Positions 37,577 through 47,045 of a stretch of DNA of 64,000 bases are shown here, in pieces. The stretch lies in the NCBI RefSeq assembly GCF_018336155.1, contig NZ_JAGYHF010000006.1:62001-126000 (forward strand), given 5' to 3'. The position numbers were made by a program, and so were the translations under genes. The notes below the pieces were generated by a model. The model was not told the DNA's origin. It saw only the letters and a program-made list of their open reading frames with translations, and ran no database searches. How positions within the stretch are numbered: the first letter of the stretch is position 1; every line of letters starts with the position of its first letter. Source of the stretch: Pseudomonas rustica. Lineage in GTDB: Bacteria > Pseudomonadota > Gammaproteobacteria > Pseudomonadales > Pseudomonadaceae.

Positions 37577-38782
37577 TCAGCTCAGAAATTTCTGCAGCAA
37601 ATCGTTGAGGAACAATTGTCCGCGCTCGGTGGCCGCCAGACGTGACGGTTCGACCTGCAACAGACCACTTTGTTCTGCATCTGCCCGGGCCTCGGCGAGA
37701 CTGTCGAGCGACAGCCCGGTGCGCTGCGGATAGAGCCGCGATTCCACGCCATCAGTCAGGCGCAACGCGTTCATCAAAAAGTCGAAGGGCAGCTCATCAT
37801 TGCTCAGCGATTTCTCGCCAGCCTGAAAGTTTTTCGCCGGGTTCAGATAATCCTTCGGCAAACGCGTCTTCCACGTCCGCACGATGCGCCCGTCCGGATG
37901 AGTCAACTTGCCATGCGCACCCGCGCCAATACCGATGAAGTCGCCAAAACTCCAGTAATTAAGGTTATGCCGCGCCGGTCGCCCGGCCTGTGCATAAGCC
38001 GACACTTCGTACTGCGCGTAACCGTGCTCGGCCAACAGCGCTTGCCCGGCTTCTTGAATGTCCCACAGCGTGTCGTCTTCCGGCAGCACTGGCGGCTGAT
38101 TCCAGAACACCGTGTTCGGCTCCAGCGTCAGTTGATACCAGGAAATGTGTGTCGGATTCAGTTCGATGGCCTGGCGCAGATCGCTCAAGGCATCGTCCAG
38201 CGACTGATCGGGCAAACCGTGCATCAAGTCGAGGTTGAAGTTATCGAACCCGGCCTGCCGCGCCATACCCGCCGCGCGCACCGCTTCGTCACCGTTGTGA
38301 ATGCGGCCCAGCGCCTTGAGCTTTTCCTGCTGAAAGCTCTGGATACCGATCGACAGACGATTGATCCCCAACTTGCGGTAGGCGACAAACTTCTCTTGCT
38401 CGAACGTGCCCGGATTGGCTTCCAAGGTAATTTCGATGTCGTCGGCAAACGGAATGCGCTGCTCGACGCCTTCAAGCAAACGCCCAAGCGCCTCGGCACT
38501 GAACAGGCTCGGCGTACCGCCACCGAAGAAAATCGATGTCAGCTCACGGCCATAAACCGCGTGCAGATCCTGATCAAGATCGGCCAGCAAGGCGTCGACG
38601 TATTCCTGCTCCGGCAACACCGGGCTGGCGGTGTGCGAGTTGAAATCGCAATACGGGCATTTGCGCACACACCACGGGATGTGGATGTACAGCGACAAGG
38701 GCGGCAGCGTTGGCAGCGGCGCCCGAGGCGAAGAAGCGGCGCCGCCGATGATCAGCGACGACGCAGAAGAGTCACGGGTCAT
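37577..38782 (-). CDS. hemW: Radical SAM haem chaperone HemW
   Basis: HemN-like radical SAM protein that binds haem and delivers it to target proteins; often misannotated as coproporphyrinogen oxidase. It is 401 residues long; the motif [10 protein letters not shown] gives Cys38, Cys42 and Cys45, without the extra cysteine after the motif that true HemN enzymes carry. The SAM-binding GGGTPSLF and HemW C-terminal domain are present. It overlaps rdgB by 4 bases. The first 25 residues are an Ala/Pro-rich extension. Confidence 0.94.
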   Translation of the reverse strand: MTRDSSASSLIIGGAASSPRAPLPTLPPLSLYIHIPWCVRKCPYCDFNSHTASPVLPEQEYVDALLADLDQDLHAVYGRELTSIFFGGGTPSLFSAEALGRLLEGVEQRIPFADDIEITLEANPGTFEQEKFVAYRKLGINRLSIGIQSFQQEKLKALGRIHNGDEAVRAAGMARQAGFDNFNLDLMHGLPDQSLDDALSDLRQAIELNPTHISWYQLTLEPNTVFWNQPPVLPEDDTLWDIQEAGQALLAEHGYAQYEVSAYAQAGRPARHNLNYWSFGDFIGIGAGAHGKLTHPDGRIVRTWKTRLPKDYLNPAKNFQAGEKSLSNDELPFDFLMNALRLTDGVESRLYPQRTGLSLDSLAEARADAEQSGLLQVEPSRLAATERGQLFLNDLLQKFLS

Positions 38783-39372
38783 TTCAAGCCCAGACGCTGG
38801 CGCAGCAGATCCATTGCACGGGCGCGGTGGCTGATCTGGTTCTTGTCGGCCGGGCTCAGTTCGGCACTGGACACGTCGCGTTCCGGCACCCAGAACAGCG
38901 GGTCATAACCGAAACCGTGTTCGCCGCTGGCAGCGGTCAGAATCCGTCCGTGCCACAGGCCTTCGCAGAGGATCGGCAACGGATCATCGGCATGACGCAC
39001 CAGCGCCAGCACGCACACGAACTGCGCACCACGCTCGGCTTCCGGCACGTCCTTCAAGGCGTCGAGCAGTTTGGCGTTGTTCGCCGCATCGCCCTTCCCG
39101 TCGGCATAACGCGCCGAATAGATGCCCGGCGCACCGCCAAGGAAATCCACTGCCAGACCGGAATCGTCGGCCAGCGCCGGCAGCCCGGAAATGCGTGCGG
39201 CGTTGCGCGCCTTGAGGATCGCGTTCTCGACGAACGACAGGCCGGTTTCTTCCGGCTCGACCTTGCTCCACTCGCCAATCGAGCGCAGTTGCACCGATTC
39301 GCCGAGCATGGCCTGAAGTTCTTTGAGTTTGCCGGCGTTATGGCTGGCCAGTACGAGCTGCTTGATGTTCAT
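38779..39372 (-). CDS. rdgB: dITP/XTP pyrophosphatase RdgB
   Basis: House-cleaning NTPase that removes deaminated purine nucleotides (ITP, dITP, XTP). It has 197 residues; the opening motif [12 protein letters not shown] at 8-19 and [15 protein letters not shown] with Asp69/Asp70 define the active site; the C-terminal SHRARAM is conserved. Its ATG overlaps the TAA of the DUF4426 gene (TAATG) and its stop overlaps hemW, so all three are probably coupled. Confidence 0.96.
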   Translation of the reverse strand: MNIKQLVLASHNAGKLKELQAMLGESVQLRSIGEWSKVEPEETGLSFVENAILKARNAARISGLPALADDSGLAVDFLGGAPGIYSARYADGKGDAANNAKLLDALKDVPEAERGAQFVCVLALVRHADDPLPILCEGLWHGRILTAASGEHGFGYDPLFWVPERDVSSAELSPADKNQISHRARAMDLLRQRLGLK

Positions 39373-39806
39373 TATTCGCCGGGAAAAAGTTCTTGGTTGA
39401 AATTGATGGTGTTGATCTTGTCGCCATTCTGCACCTTGATTTCAAAGGTGCGGGTTTCCTGTTGTTCCACCGGGTATTGGGCGATGTAGTACACCGCGCC
39501 CTGTTCGGTGACCTGACGGAAATTCAGCGGCACGCTCTTGCTGGTCAGGTCTTTGACTGTGCCGGTGACGCTGGCGATCAGCGGTTTGCCGTCCTTGATC
39601 ACCGAGACATTGATCACGCCCTGAGTCTTGCTGCGGATCAGCTCCGCGGCTTTGGCGATGTCCGGTTGCAGGTACGTCGAGTTGAAAGTGTTGTAGTGCA
39701 CCGTCACGTCGCCAAAGGTTTCCTGACGCTCGCCTTTGATGACGTCGGCCGCCATAGCGCTGGCGCTCAGGCAGGCAGTCAATAACAACAACGCTAAACG
39801 ACCCAT
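39372..39806 (-). CDS. DUF4426 family exported protein
   Basis: Periplasmic protein of 144 residues with a signal peptide ([19 protein letters not shown]). The mature part is beta-rich and contains [13 protein letters not shown], a DUF4426 feature. It is commonly found between metW and rdgB in pseudomonads, but its function is unknown. It follows metW by 26 bases and overlaps rdgB by one base. Confidence 0.88.
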   Translation of the reverse strand: MGRLALLLLTACLSASAMAADVIKGERQETFGDVTVHYNTFNSTYLQPDIAKAAELIRSKTQGVINVSVIKDGKPLIASVTGTVKDLTSKSVPLNFRQVTEQGAVYYIAQYPVEQQETRTFEIKVQNGDKINTINFNQELFPGE

Positions 39807-39832
39807 GATCGTGCTCCTCGAAATGGCGTGGC

Positions 39833-40453
39833 TCAGACCGCGACCTTGTGGTCGGCAAGCACCGGGCTGCTGACGCGGTAGATACCAATCTCACCTAATA
39901 GATTAGGCCATAGCTTACTGGCCCACCCGTGACGGTGCTGTTGATCCACGGCAAGCCGATCAATGACCTTCGCGTCACGTTCGCGGCAAAGTGCCTCAAA
40001 GTCTTCGAAGGTGCAGAAGTGGATGTTCGGCGTGTTGTACCAGGTGTACGGCAGAAATTCCGAAACCGGCATGCGTCCCTTGCTCGCCAGATACCAGCGG
40101 CAGCGCCAGTGGCCGAAGTTCGGGAAGGTGATGATGCACTGACGACCGACCCGCAGCATTTCGTCGAGGATCTTGTCCGGGTAGTGTACGGCTTGCAGGG
40201 CCTGGGTCATGACGACGATGTCAAAACTGTTGCTGGCGAAGTTGCCCAACCCCTTGTCCAGATCCTGCTCGATGACGTTGACGCCTTTGGCCACGCATTG
40301 GGCGATGTTGTCGGCGTCGTTTTCCAGGCCATAACCGGTGACGTTCTTGTTGTCGCGCAGCCAGGTCAGCAGTTCGCCGTCACCGCAACCGAGGTCGAGG
40401 ACGCGGCTGCCGGCGGGGATCCATTCCTGGATGATTTCCAGATCAGCTCTCAT
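39833..40453 (-). CDS. metW: Methionine biosynthesis protein MetW
   Basis: SAM-methyltransferase-fold protein required with MetX for homoserine acylation in several proteobacteria. It has 206 residues; motif I is RVLDLGCGDGELL at about 18-30, followed by ALQAVHYPDKILDEMLRVG. Whether it methylates anything is unclear. It lies 7 bases after metX, the standard metX-metW pair. Confidence 0.94.
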   Translation of the reverse strand: MRADLEIIQEWIPAGSRVLDLGCGDGELLTWLRDNKNVTGYGLENDADNIAQCVAKGVNVIEQDLDKGLGNFASNSFDIVVMTQALQAVHYPDKILDEMLRVGRQCIITFPNFGHWRCRWYLASKGRMPVSEFLPYTWYNTPNIHFCTFEDFEALCRERDAKVIDRLAVDQQHRHGWASKLWPNLLGEIGIYRVSSPVLADHKVAV

Positions 40454-40460
40454 GGCTTTC

Positions 40461-41600
40461 TCACAACGTAATGCGGTTCATGTAATTGCCGAACGCCTGC
40501 AAGTAGCGCGGGATCGGAATCAGGAAGGCGTCGTGGCCCTGCGGCGCGTCGATTTCCAGATAGCTGACGTCTTTGCGCGCCGCCATCAACGCATCCACCA
40601 GCTCACGCGAACGCGCCGGGGAGAAACGCCAGTCGGTGGTGAACGACATCACGCAAAACTTGGCCGTGGCGTTTTCGAAGGTTTTCGCCAGATCATCGTC
40701 GAAGTTCGCCGCCGGATCGAAGTAATCCAGCGCCTTGGTCATCAACAGATAAGTGTTGGCGTCGAAGCGTCCGGAGAACTCTTCGCCCTGATAACGCAGG
40801 TAGCTTTCGACCTGAAACTCGACACTGTGGAAGTCGTAGTTAAGCTTCTCGCTCTTCAGGCCACGGCCGAATTTCTCGCCCATCGAATCGTCGGACAGGT
40901 ACGTGATGTGCCCGACCATGCGCGCCAGCATCAAGCCGCGCTTGGGGATCACGCCCGCTTCCTGGAACGAACCACCGTGGAATTCCGGGTCCGTGAGGAT
41001 CGCCTGACGCGCGACTTCGTTGAAGGCGATGTTCTGCGCCGACAGCTTCGGTGCCGAGGCGATGGCCAGGCAATGACGCACGCGATCCGGATAAGTGATC
41101 GTCCATTGCAGCGCCTGCATGCCGCCGAGGCTGCCGCCGATCACCGCCGCCCACTGGCCGATGCCGAGCAGGTCAGCGAGACGCGCCTGGCTGTGCACCC
41201 AATCTTCCACGGTGAGCACCGGGAAGTCGGCACCGAACGGTTTGCCGGTCTCCGGGTTGATGCTGCTCGGGCCGGTGGAGCCGTTGCAGCCGCCGAGGTT
41301 GTTCAGGCTGACCACGAAGAATTTATTGGTGTCGATCGGTTTGCCGGGGCCGATGCAGCTGTCCCACCAACCGGGTTTACGGTCGTCGACGCTGTGATAG
41401 CCAGCGGCGTGGTGGTGGCCGGACAAGGCGTGGCAAATCAGTACGGCGTTGCTCGCTTGCGCGTTCAGCGTGCCGTAGGTTTCGTAGATCAGGTCATAGG
41501 CGGCCAGCGACCGGCCGCAGGCCAAGGCCAGCGGTTCGCTGAAGTGCGCGGTTTGCGGCGTCACCAGACCAACAGAATCGGGGGGAAAGGCAGTTGGCAT
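40461..41600 (-). CDS. metX: Homoserine O-acyltransferase MetX
   Basis: Alpha/beta-hydrolase-fold transferase that acylates homoserine at the start of methionine synthesis. It is 379 residues long; the nucleophile Ser157 lies in [14 protein letters not shown], and [15 protein letters not shown] at 99-113 is the family oxyanion segment. The acyl donor cannot be read with certainty: pseudomonad MetX proteins have been reported to use succinyl-CoA despite annotation as acetyltransferases. It heads the metX-metW-DUF4426-rdgB-hemW series. Confidence 0.94.
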   Translation of the reverse strand: MPTAFPPDSVGLVTPQTAHFSEPLALACGRSLAAYDLIYETYGTLNAQASNAVLICHALSGHHHAAGYHSVDDRKPGWWDSCIGPGKPIDTNKFFVVSLNNLGGCNGSTGPSSINPETGKPFGADFPVLTVEDWVHSQARLADLLGIGQWAAVIGGSLGGMQALQWTITYPDRVRHCLAIASAPKLSAQNIAFNEVARQAILTDPEFHGGSFQEAGVIPKRGLMLARMVGHITYLSDDSMGEKFGRGLKSEKLNYDFHSVEFQVESYLRYQGEEFSGRFDANTYLLMTKALDYFDPAANFDDDLAKTFENATAKFCVMSFTTDWRFSPARSRELVDALMAARKDVSYLEIDAPQGHDAFLIPIPRYLQAFGNYMNRITL

Positions 41601-41673
41601 CGACCCTGCTCTCGTTGAAATGAGGCGTAAGTCTAAAGACCGGGGGGGTTAGCGGCAAGCAACTACCTGCGCT

Positions 41674-41778
41674 CGTTCCCACGCTCTGCGTGGGAATGCC
41701 TCATTGGACGCTCCGCGTCCGCTTCGGCGGGGGACGCGGAGCGTCCCGGGATGCATTCCCACGCGGAGCGTGGGAACG
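41674..41778. repeat. Nested palindromic repeat, class 5
   Basis: Second copy of the element at 37097-37202: outer arms CGTTCCCACGCTCTGCGTGGGAA-type and inverse, with an inner GGACGC/GCGTCC hairpin pair. It ends within 1-2 bases of the stop codon of the DUF167 gene, so it forms that gene's 3' boundary. Confidence 0.88.
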
Positions 41779-41779
41779 A

Positions 41780-42067
41780 TCAGCGCACCAGGTCAGGCAA
41801 ATCCGGCAACTTCTTCGGCGAGCAAATCTTCACTCGCTTCTGCCGGTTCAACTCGCCACTGAGCAAACTCACCTGACTCTTCGAAACCCCAAACGCCTTG
41901 GCCAGAAAGCCCATCAGATAAGCATTGGCCTTGCCCTCGACCGGCGGCGCGGTCAGGCGAATCTTCAAACGATCACCGTGCAGCCCGGCGAAATCATCGC
42001 TGCGGGCTGCCGGTTGCAGGTGACACTCGAGGATCAAGTCGTCACCGTCCCATCGAAACCAGCTCAC
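41780..42067 (-). CDS. DUF167 (YggU) family protein
   Basis: Cytosolic protein of 95 residues in the YggU/DUF167 family, whose members have an alpha/beta fold and no agreed function. It opens MSWFRWDGDDLILECHLQP and carries the family signature VEGKANAYLMGFLAKAFGVS at about 43-62. Its start overlaps the yggT stop by 4 bases. It is last of a yggS-proC-yggT-yggU unit. Confidence 0.92.
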   Translation of the reverse strand: MSWFRWDGDDLILECHLQPAARSDDFAGLHGDRLKIRLTAPPVEGKANAYLMGFLAKAFGVSKSQVSLLSGELNRQKRVKICSPKKLPDLPDLVR

Positions 42068-42654
42068 ATCAGCAGACGGAGGATTTCCGGCATCATCGTC
42101 ATCGCCGCCAGATTGTTGATCACCAGCATGTCGATCAGCTTCAGCGCGAGGAAGGCGAAGATCGGCGACAGATCCAGACCGCCAAGGTTTGGCAGGATTT
42201 TGCGGAACGGCGCCAATGCCGGTTCGCAGATCTGATTAACCAGCTCAGCACCCGGATTGTGGCTGCCCGGCGCGACCCACGAGAGAATCACGCTGATGAT
42301 CAGGGCGAAGAAGAAAATCTTCAGGAACAGCGCGGTCACGCCGATGATCGACCAGATAAACAGTTGCAGCGGATTACCGGTGGTGCCGTACGTCAGCAGC
42401 AGGGTCAGCGCCATCAGCGCCAGTTGCACCAGAATCGCCAATACCAGCGAGGACATGTCCAGACCGAACACGCTCGGAATGATCCGGCGCAGCGGTTTGA
42501 GCAGAGGCTGGGTCGCTTTGACGATGAACTGGCACAGCGGGTTGTAGAAATTCGCCCGCACCAGTTGCAGCACGAAACGCAGCAGCACGATCAGCAGGTA
42601 CAGACTGCCGAGGGTTTGCAGCACGTAAACCGCTGCAGTGTTCAATCCAATCAT
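42064..42654 (-). CDS. YggT family membrane protein
   Basis: Inner-membrane protein of 196 residues with two YGGT repeats, each with two helices (LLRFVLQLVRANFYNPLCQF and a second copy in the C-terminal half). The family is linked to osmotic tolerance or division in different bacteria. The ATG at 42654 has a strong AAGGAG; a longer frame running into proC is rejected. It follows proC by 10 bases. Confidence 0.93.
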   Translation of the reverse strand: MIGLNTAAVYVLQTLGSLYLLIVLLRFVLQLVRANFYNPLCQFIVKATQPLLKPLRRIIPSVFGLDMSSLVLAILVQLALMALTLLLTYGTTGNPLQLFIWSIIGVTALFLKIFFFALIISVILSWVAPGSHNPGAELVNQICEPALAPFRKILPNLGGLDLSPIFAFLALKLIDMLVINNLAAMTMMPEILRLLM

Positions 42655-42664
42655 GTAAGGCTCC

Positions 42665-43483
42665 TTATTTGCCCAGTTGTTCGGCCATTTCGGCCGAGCG
42701 GTGCGCGGCGGCGCCGAGTGCGGTTTCGACCAGGGCTTCGAAGCCATTGGCCTGGAAAGACTTGATGGCAGCTTCTGTGGTGCCATTTGGCGACGTCACA
42801 CGACGACGCAGTTCGGCGGCGTCGACATCGCTTGCGACGGCCATGTGCGCGGCGCCCAAAGCGGTTTGCAGCGTCAGTTGTTCAGCAACTTGCTTCGGCA
42901 GACCGAGTTTGACGCCGGCAGCGGTCATCGCTTCGATCAGCAGGAAGAAGTACGCCGGGCCGGAGCCGGACACTGCCGTCACCGCATCCAGTTGCTGTTC
43001 TTCGTTCAGCCACAGCGCGATGCCGACGGCGGACAGCAGCTCTTCAGCCTGCTGACGCTGCTCGGCAGTCACTTCGCTGGTCGCATACAAACCGCTGACG
43101 CCCTGACGCAGCAGCGCCGGGGTGTTCGGCATGCAGCGCACGATCGGCTGCTCGCCCAACCAAGCGGTCATGCTGGCGCAGGTGATGCCGGCGGCAATCG
43201 ACACCACCAGTTGATTCGGTTTCAGGCTCGGGCGAATCGCTTCGCACACGGTTTTCATGGCTTGCGGCTTGACCGCCAGCACGATCACGTCGACGCCGTC
43301 GATGGCTTGAGCGTTGTCGGCAAACGTTTCGATGCCGTGCTCAGCGCTGACCTTGGCGCGGGTTTCTTCGCCCGGATCGCTGGCACGGATGTGTGCAGCT
43401 TCCAGACCTTTGGCGCGCAGGCCGCCGATCAAACTGGCCGCCATGTTGCCCGCACCGATAAACGCAATACGTGTGTTGCTCAT
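42665..43483 (-). CDS. proC: Pyrroline-5-carboxylate reductase ProC
   Basis: NADPH-dependent last enzyme of proline synthesis. It has 272 residues; the Rossmann motif FIGAGNMAASLIGGL begins at residue 9, and the C-terminal signature (VSGSGPAYFFLLIEAMTAAG and LRRRVTSPNGTTEAA) is intact. RBS AAGGA. It lies 23 bases after yggS in the conserved order yggS-proC-yggT. Confidence 0.97.
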   Translation of the reverse strand: MSNTRIAFIGAGNMAASLIGGLRAKGLEAAHIRASDPGEETRAKVSAEHGIETFADNAQAIDGVDVIVLAVKPQAMKTVCEAIRPSLKPNQLVVSIAAGITCASMTAWLGEQPIVRCMPNTPALLRQGVSGLYATSEVTAEQRQQAEELLSAVGIALWLNEEQQLDAVTAVSGSGPAYFFLLIEAMTAAGVKLGLPKQVAEQLTLQTALGAAHMAVASDVDAAELRRRVTSPNGTTEAAIKSFQANGFEALVETALGAAAHRSAEMAEQLGK

Positions 43484-43506
43484 GTGTGGTCCTTATCTGG
43501 AAACGT

Positions 43507-44193
43507 TCAAGATTGGGAATAGTCGCGGGCGCCAAACAGGGCCGTACCGATACGCACCCAAGTGGCGCCTTGGGCGATGGCCGACTCAAGGTCGTGGCTC
43601 ATGCCCATGGAAAGTGTGTCGAGCGGCAGATCAAGGCTCGCCTGCAGTTTCTGCACGGCGGCGAAGGCCGCGTCTTGCTCGGCGCGGTCGTCGGTCGGCT
43701 CGGGAATCGCCATCAAACCGCGCAGTTTCAGGCGCGGCAATGCGCTGATGGCCGCGGCCAATGCCGGCAGATCGTCAGGCGTGCAGCCGGATTTACTCGC
43801 CTCACCGCTGACGTTGACCTGAATGCAGATGTTCAGCGGCGGCAACTCGGCCGGGCGCTGTTCGGACAGACGTTGAGCGATTTTCAGGCGATCCACGGAG
43901 TGCACCCAGTCGAAATGCTCGGCAATCGCGCGAGTCTTGTTCGATTGAATGGGGCCGATGAAGTGCCAGATCAAGGGCAGGTCGGCCAGTTCGAGCTGTT
44001 TGCTCAAGGCTTCCTGCAGGTAGTTCTCACCAAAGTCGCGCAGGCCGGCGGCATACGCTTCGCGCAGGGCCTCGGCGGGTTTGGTCTTGCTCACGGCGAG
44101 CAACTGGACGCTGTTTTCAGGACGGTGTGCGGCTTGGGTCGCGGTCTGGATGCGCGAACCAACGTGGGAAATGTTGTCTGCTATCGTGGACAT
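43507..44193 (-). CDS. yggS: PLP homeostasis protein YggS (PLPBP)
   Basis: PLP-binding TIM-barrel protein that keeps vitamin B6 pools and amino-acid levels balanced. From the ATG at 44193 it has 228 residues; the PLP lysine is Lys36 in LLAVSKTKPAEAL, and HFIGPIQSNKT and the C-terminal SMGMSHDLESAIAQGATWVR are family motifs. It is divergent from pilT across 56 bases; no strong RBS was seen. Confidence 0.95.
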   Translation of the reverse strand: MSTIADNISHVGSRIQTATQAAHRPENSVQLLAVSKTKPAEALREAYAAGLRDFGENYLQEALSKQLELADLPLIWHFIGPIQSNKTRAIAEHFDWVHSVDRLKIAQRLSEQRPAELPPLNICIQVNVSGEASKSGCTPDDLPALAAAISALPRLKLRGLMAIPEPTDDRAEQDAAFAAVQKLQASLDLPLDTLSMGMSHDLESAIAQGATWVRIGTALFGARDYSQS

Positions 44194-44249
44194 CAAGAGG
44201 CGCCAGCGGTCTGAAGGTTCGCGGCATTCTACTGGAATTGAGGAACGCT

Positions 44250-45284
44250 ATGGATATCACTGAACTGCTGGCCTTCAGCGCCAAACAAGGCGCGTCCGAC
44301 CTGCACCTGTCGGCCGGTCTGCCGCCGATGATCCGCGTCGACGGCGATGTGCGGCGGATCAATCTGCCGCCGCTGGATCACAAGCAAGTGCACGAGTTGA
44401 TCTACGACATCATGAACGACACCCAGCGGGTCGACTTCGAGAAACATCTGGAAACCGACTTTTCCTTCGAAGTCCCCGGCGTGGCGCGCTTTCGGGTCAA
44501 CGCGTTTAACCAGAACCGTGGCGCTGGCGCGGTGTTTCGTACCATCCCATCGAAAGTGCTGAGCATGGACGACCTCGCCATGGGCGATGTTTTCCGCAAG
44601 ATCACCGATGCCCCGCGCGGGCTGGTGCTGGTCACCGGGCCGACCGGCTCGGGCAAGTCGACCACGCTGGCGGCGATGATCGATTACCTCAACAACCATC
44701 GCCATCACCACATCCTGACCATCGAAGACCCGATCGAATTCGTTCACGAATCGCGCAAATGTTTGATCAATCAGCGCGAAGTCCACCGCGATACGCGCAG
44801 TTTCGCCACGGCATTACGCTCAGCGTTAAGGGAAGACCCGGACGTGATTCTGGTCGGTGAGATGCGCGACCTGGAAACCATTCGCCTGGCGCTCACCGCT
44901 GCTGAAACCGGGCATCTGGTGTTCGGCACCCTGCACACCACGTCGGCAGCGAAAACCATCGACCGGGTGGTGGACGTGTTCCCCGGTGACGAGAAATCGA
45001 TGGTGCGCTCGATGCTCTCTGAGTCCTTGCTGGCGGTGGTCTCACAGACGTTGATCAAGAAGATCGGCGGCGGCCGGGTCGCGGCGCACGAGATCATGCT
45101 CGGTACGTCGGCGATCCGTAATCTGATCCGCGAAGACAAAGTCGCACAGATGTATTCGGCGATTCAGACCGGTGGCTCGCTGGGCATGCAGACCCTCGAC
45201 ATGTGCCTGAAAGATCTGGTGAGCAAAGGCTTGATCAGCCGCGAGCATGCGCGGGAGAAAGCGCGGACGCCGGATAATATCTGA
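44250..45284 (+). CDS. pilT: Type IV pilus retraction ATPase PilT
   Basis: Hexameric secretion-type ATPase that depolymerises type IV pili for twitching. It is 344 residues long; the N-terminal PAS-like part ends near 100, Walker A GPTGSGKST is at 130-138, the Walker B region is DVILVGEMRD, and the PilT-specific AIRNLIREDK helix lies near 290. The ATG at 44250 has GAGGA upstream; a longer frame starting inside yggS is rejected. pilU is not adjacent. Confidence 0.96.
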   Translation: MDITELLAFSAKQGASDLHLSAGLPPMIRVDGDVRRINLPPLDHKQVHELIYDIMNDTQRVDFEKHLETDFSFEVPGVARFRVNAFNQNRGAGAVFRTIPSKVLSMDDLAMGDVFRKITDAPRGLVLVTGPTGSGKSTTLAAMIDYLNNHRHHHILTIEDPIEFVHESRKCLINQREVHRDTRSFATALRSALREDPDVILVGEMRDLETIRLALTAAETGHLVFGTLHTTSAAKTIDRVVDVFPGDEKSMVRSMLSESLLAVVSQTLIKKIGGGRVAAHEIMLGTSAIRNLIREDKVAQMYSAIQTGGSLGMQTLDMCLKDLVSKGLISREHAREKARTPDNI

Positions 45285-45415
45285 TCGCTTTTATTCAGCC
45301 TCCCCGGTGGAGGCTCAATCCTTCGTTCACACATTCCTGACCAATCAGCTACGGCATTCGCTGGCAAACCTCCTTACAATCCCTCCTTTGTTAGCTGCCT
45401 AAGCAAGGATTCTGC

Positions 45416-46303
45416 ATGCAAGCTGCCAACCCGCGTCGCGGGTACATTCTGGGCCTCACGGCCTACATCATTTGGGGCCTGTTCCCGATCTATTTCAAAG
45501 CCATCGCCGAAGTACCGGCAGTCGAGATCATCATCCATCGGGTGCTGTGGTCGGCACTGTTCGGCGCGTTGCTGCTGATGGTGTGGAAACACCCGGGCTG
45601 GCTGCGCGAGTTGCTCGACAACCCCAAGCGTCTGGCGATTCTGGCGTTGAGCGGCACGCTGATCGCGGCCAACTGGCTGACGTATGTGTGGTCGGTGAAC
45701 AACGGACGCATGCTGGAAGCCAGCCTCGGTTATTACATCAACCCGCTGGTCAACGTGCTGCTGGGGATGATGATTCTCGGCGAACGTCTGCGGCGGATGC
45801 AGTGGATTGCGGTTGGGCTGGCCGCGGTGGGTGTGGCGCAGCAGGTCTGGCAGGTCGGCAGTCTGCCGTGGGTGTCGCTGGTGCTGGCGCTGACCTTCGG
45901 TTTTTATGGGCTGATCCGCAAACAGGCGCCAGTCAAGGCGTTGCCGGGTCTGGTGGTGGAAACCTGGATGCTGGTGCCGATTGCCATCGCCTGGCTGCTG
46001 TTCAACCAGACCGCGACCAGCGCGCAACCTGAGTTCTGGACAACCTCGCAAGCCTGGTGGCTGGTCGCCGCTGGCCCGGTGACGCTGGTGCCGCTGGTGT
46101 GTTTCAACGCAGCCGCGCGGCATTTGCCCTACACCACGCTGGGCTTTCTGCAATACCTCGCGCCGACGCTGGTGCTGCTGCAAGCGGTGCTGCTGTTTGG
46201 CGAGCACTTGTCGTCCAGCACGCTGGTCGCGTTCATGTTTATTTGGGCCGGTCTGGCGGTGTACAGCGTCGATGCGTGGATAAGTTTGCGCCGGCGCAGC
46301 TGA
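45416..46303 (+). CDS. rarD: RarD-type EamA family transporter
   Basis: Drug/metabolite-superfamily permease of 295 residues with about ten membrane helices. It opens with GYILGLTAYIIWGLFPIYFK and contains RarD features: SGTLIAANWLTYVWSVN and ASLGYYINPLVNVLLG. RarD was linked to chloramphenicol resistance in P. aeruginosa, but transport substrates are unknown. RBS AAGGA. A 9-base-pair hairpin (46326-46348) follows. Confidence 0.92.
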   Translation: MQAANPRRGYILGLTAYIIWGLFPIYFKAIAEVPAVEIIIHRVLWSALFGALLLMVWKHPGWLRELLDNPKRLAILALSGTLIAANWLTYVWSVNNGRMLEASLGYYINPLVNVLLGMMILGERLRRMQWIAVGLAAVGVAQQVWQVGSLPWVSLVLALTFGFYGLIRKQAPVKALPGLVVETWMLVPIAIAWLLFNQTATSAQPEFWTTSQAWWLVAAGPVTLVPLVCFNAAARHLPYTTLGFLQYLAPTLVLLQAVLLFGEHLSSSTLVAFMFIWAGLAVYSVDAWISLRRRS

Positions 46304-46325
46304 TCAAAAAACACACAAACCTCCA

Positions 46326-46348
46326 CAGGCCACGGTTCTCGTGGCCTG
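46326..46348. other. Hairpin downstream of rarD
   Basis: CAGGCCACG and CGTGGCCTG pair over nine bases with a GTTCT loop. No T tract follows on the plus strand; on the minus strand TTTTTT occurs about a dozen bases later. It may be a weak terminator for either convergent gene. Confidence 0.5.
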
Positions 46349-46366
46349 CAACGTTCCGTCCCAAGG

Positions 46367-46514
46367 TTATCCACAGCGTGATCCCCGCCGTTTGTGTGCA
46401 AGTCACTGAATGCTGGCGGTTTTTTGATCAACTCCAGCAAAGCCACGGCGGGCGTGGCGTTGCGCGCAGTCTCTACAGGTTATCCACAGGCAGGTGCACG
46501 TTAAAACTGGATAA
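46367..46514. promoter_or_regulatory. Cluster of DnaA-box-like sequences
   Basis: Two exact TTATCCACA boxes (46367-46375 and 46480-46488) in the same orientation and one degenerate inverted box (TTATCCAGT on the minus strand, 46506-46514) lie within 150 bases between rarD and the convergent ACT-domain gene. DnaA binding is inferred only from consensus. Confidence 0.5.
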
Positions 46515-46526
46515 CCTGATTGGCGT

Positions 46527-47045
46527 TTAAAGGTCTGTGCGTAACACCAGTTCGACCATCAAGTCATCGGCCAGGGTTTCCAGGCGTGACTGCAACACGT
46601 CGAGCGACAAGGTTAACGGCACGGCGAGAATCGCTTCGGCGTGGAACAGCGGCTCGCTGCTCATCGGCGCCGGACGTACTTCGGTCACCAGCCGTTCGAG
46701 GTTCACGCCCTGCTCGCTCAGCAAACGGGTGATGTCGCGCACGATCCCCGGGCGGTCGTTGCCCACCAGTTCCATGGCGATCGGTTTCCAGGTGCAGGAT
46801 TGTTCGATACCGCTTTCGGCGATCAACACGCGAATACCGTCAGTCGACAATGCTTGTAGGGCATCGACCAATTCGTCGTAAGCCTCTGCCGGCACGCCCA
46901 CCCGCAAAATCCCGGCAAACTGCCCGGCCATCCGCGACATGCGACTTTCCAGCCAGTTACCGCCGTGCTCGGCAATGCATTGGGCAATGCGCTCCACCTG
47001 CCCGGGCTTGTCCGGGGCGAAAACGGTGAGTACGAGATGATCCAT
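46527..47045 (-). CDS. GcvR-like tandem ACT domain protein
   Basis: Protein of 172 residues made of two ACT domains (about 3-75 and 90-168), opening MDHLVLTVFAPDKPGQVERI and with a second domain beginning MELVGNDRPGIVRDITRLL. It fits the glycine cleavage regulator GcvR, which in E. coli antagonises GcvA in response to glycine. No gcv genes are nearby, so the partner is unknown. Pseudomonads carry more than one such protein, so orthology with GcvR is not certain. Confidence 0.85.
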   Translation of the reverse strand: MDHLVLTVFAPDKPGQVERIAQCIAEHGGNWLESRMSRMAGQFAGILRVGVPAEAYDELVDALQALSTDGIRVLIAESGIEQSCTWKPIAMELVGNDRPGIVRDITRLLSEQGVNLERLVTEVRPAPMSSEPLFHAEAILAVPLTLSLDVLQSRLETLADDLMVELVLRTDL

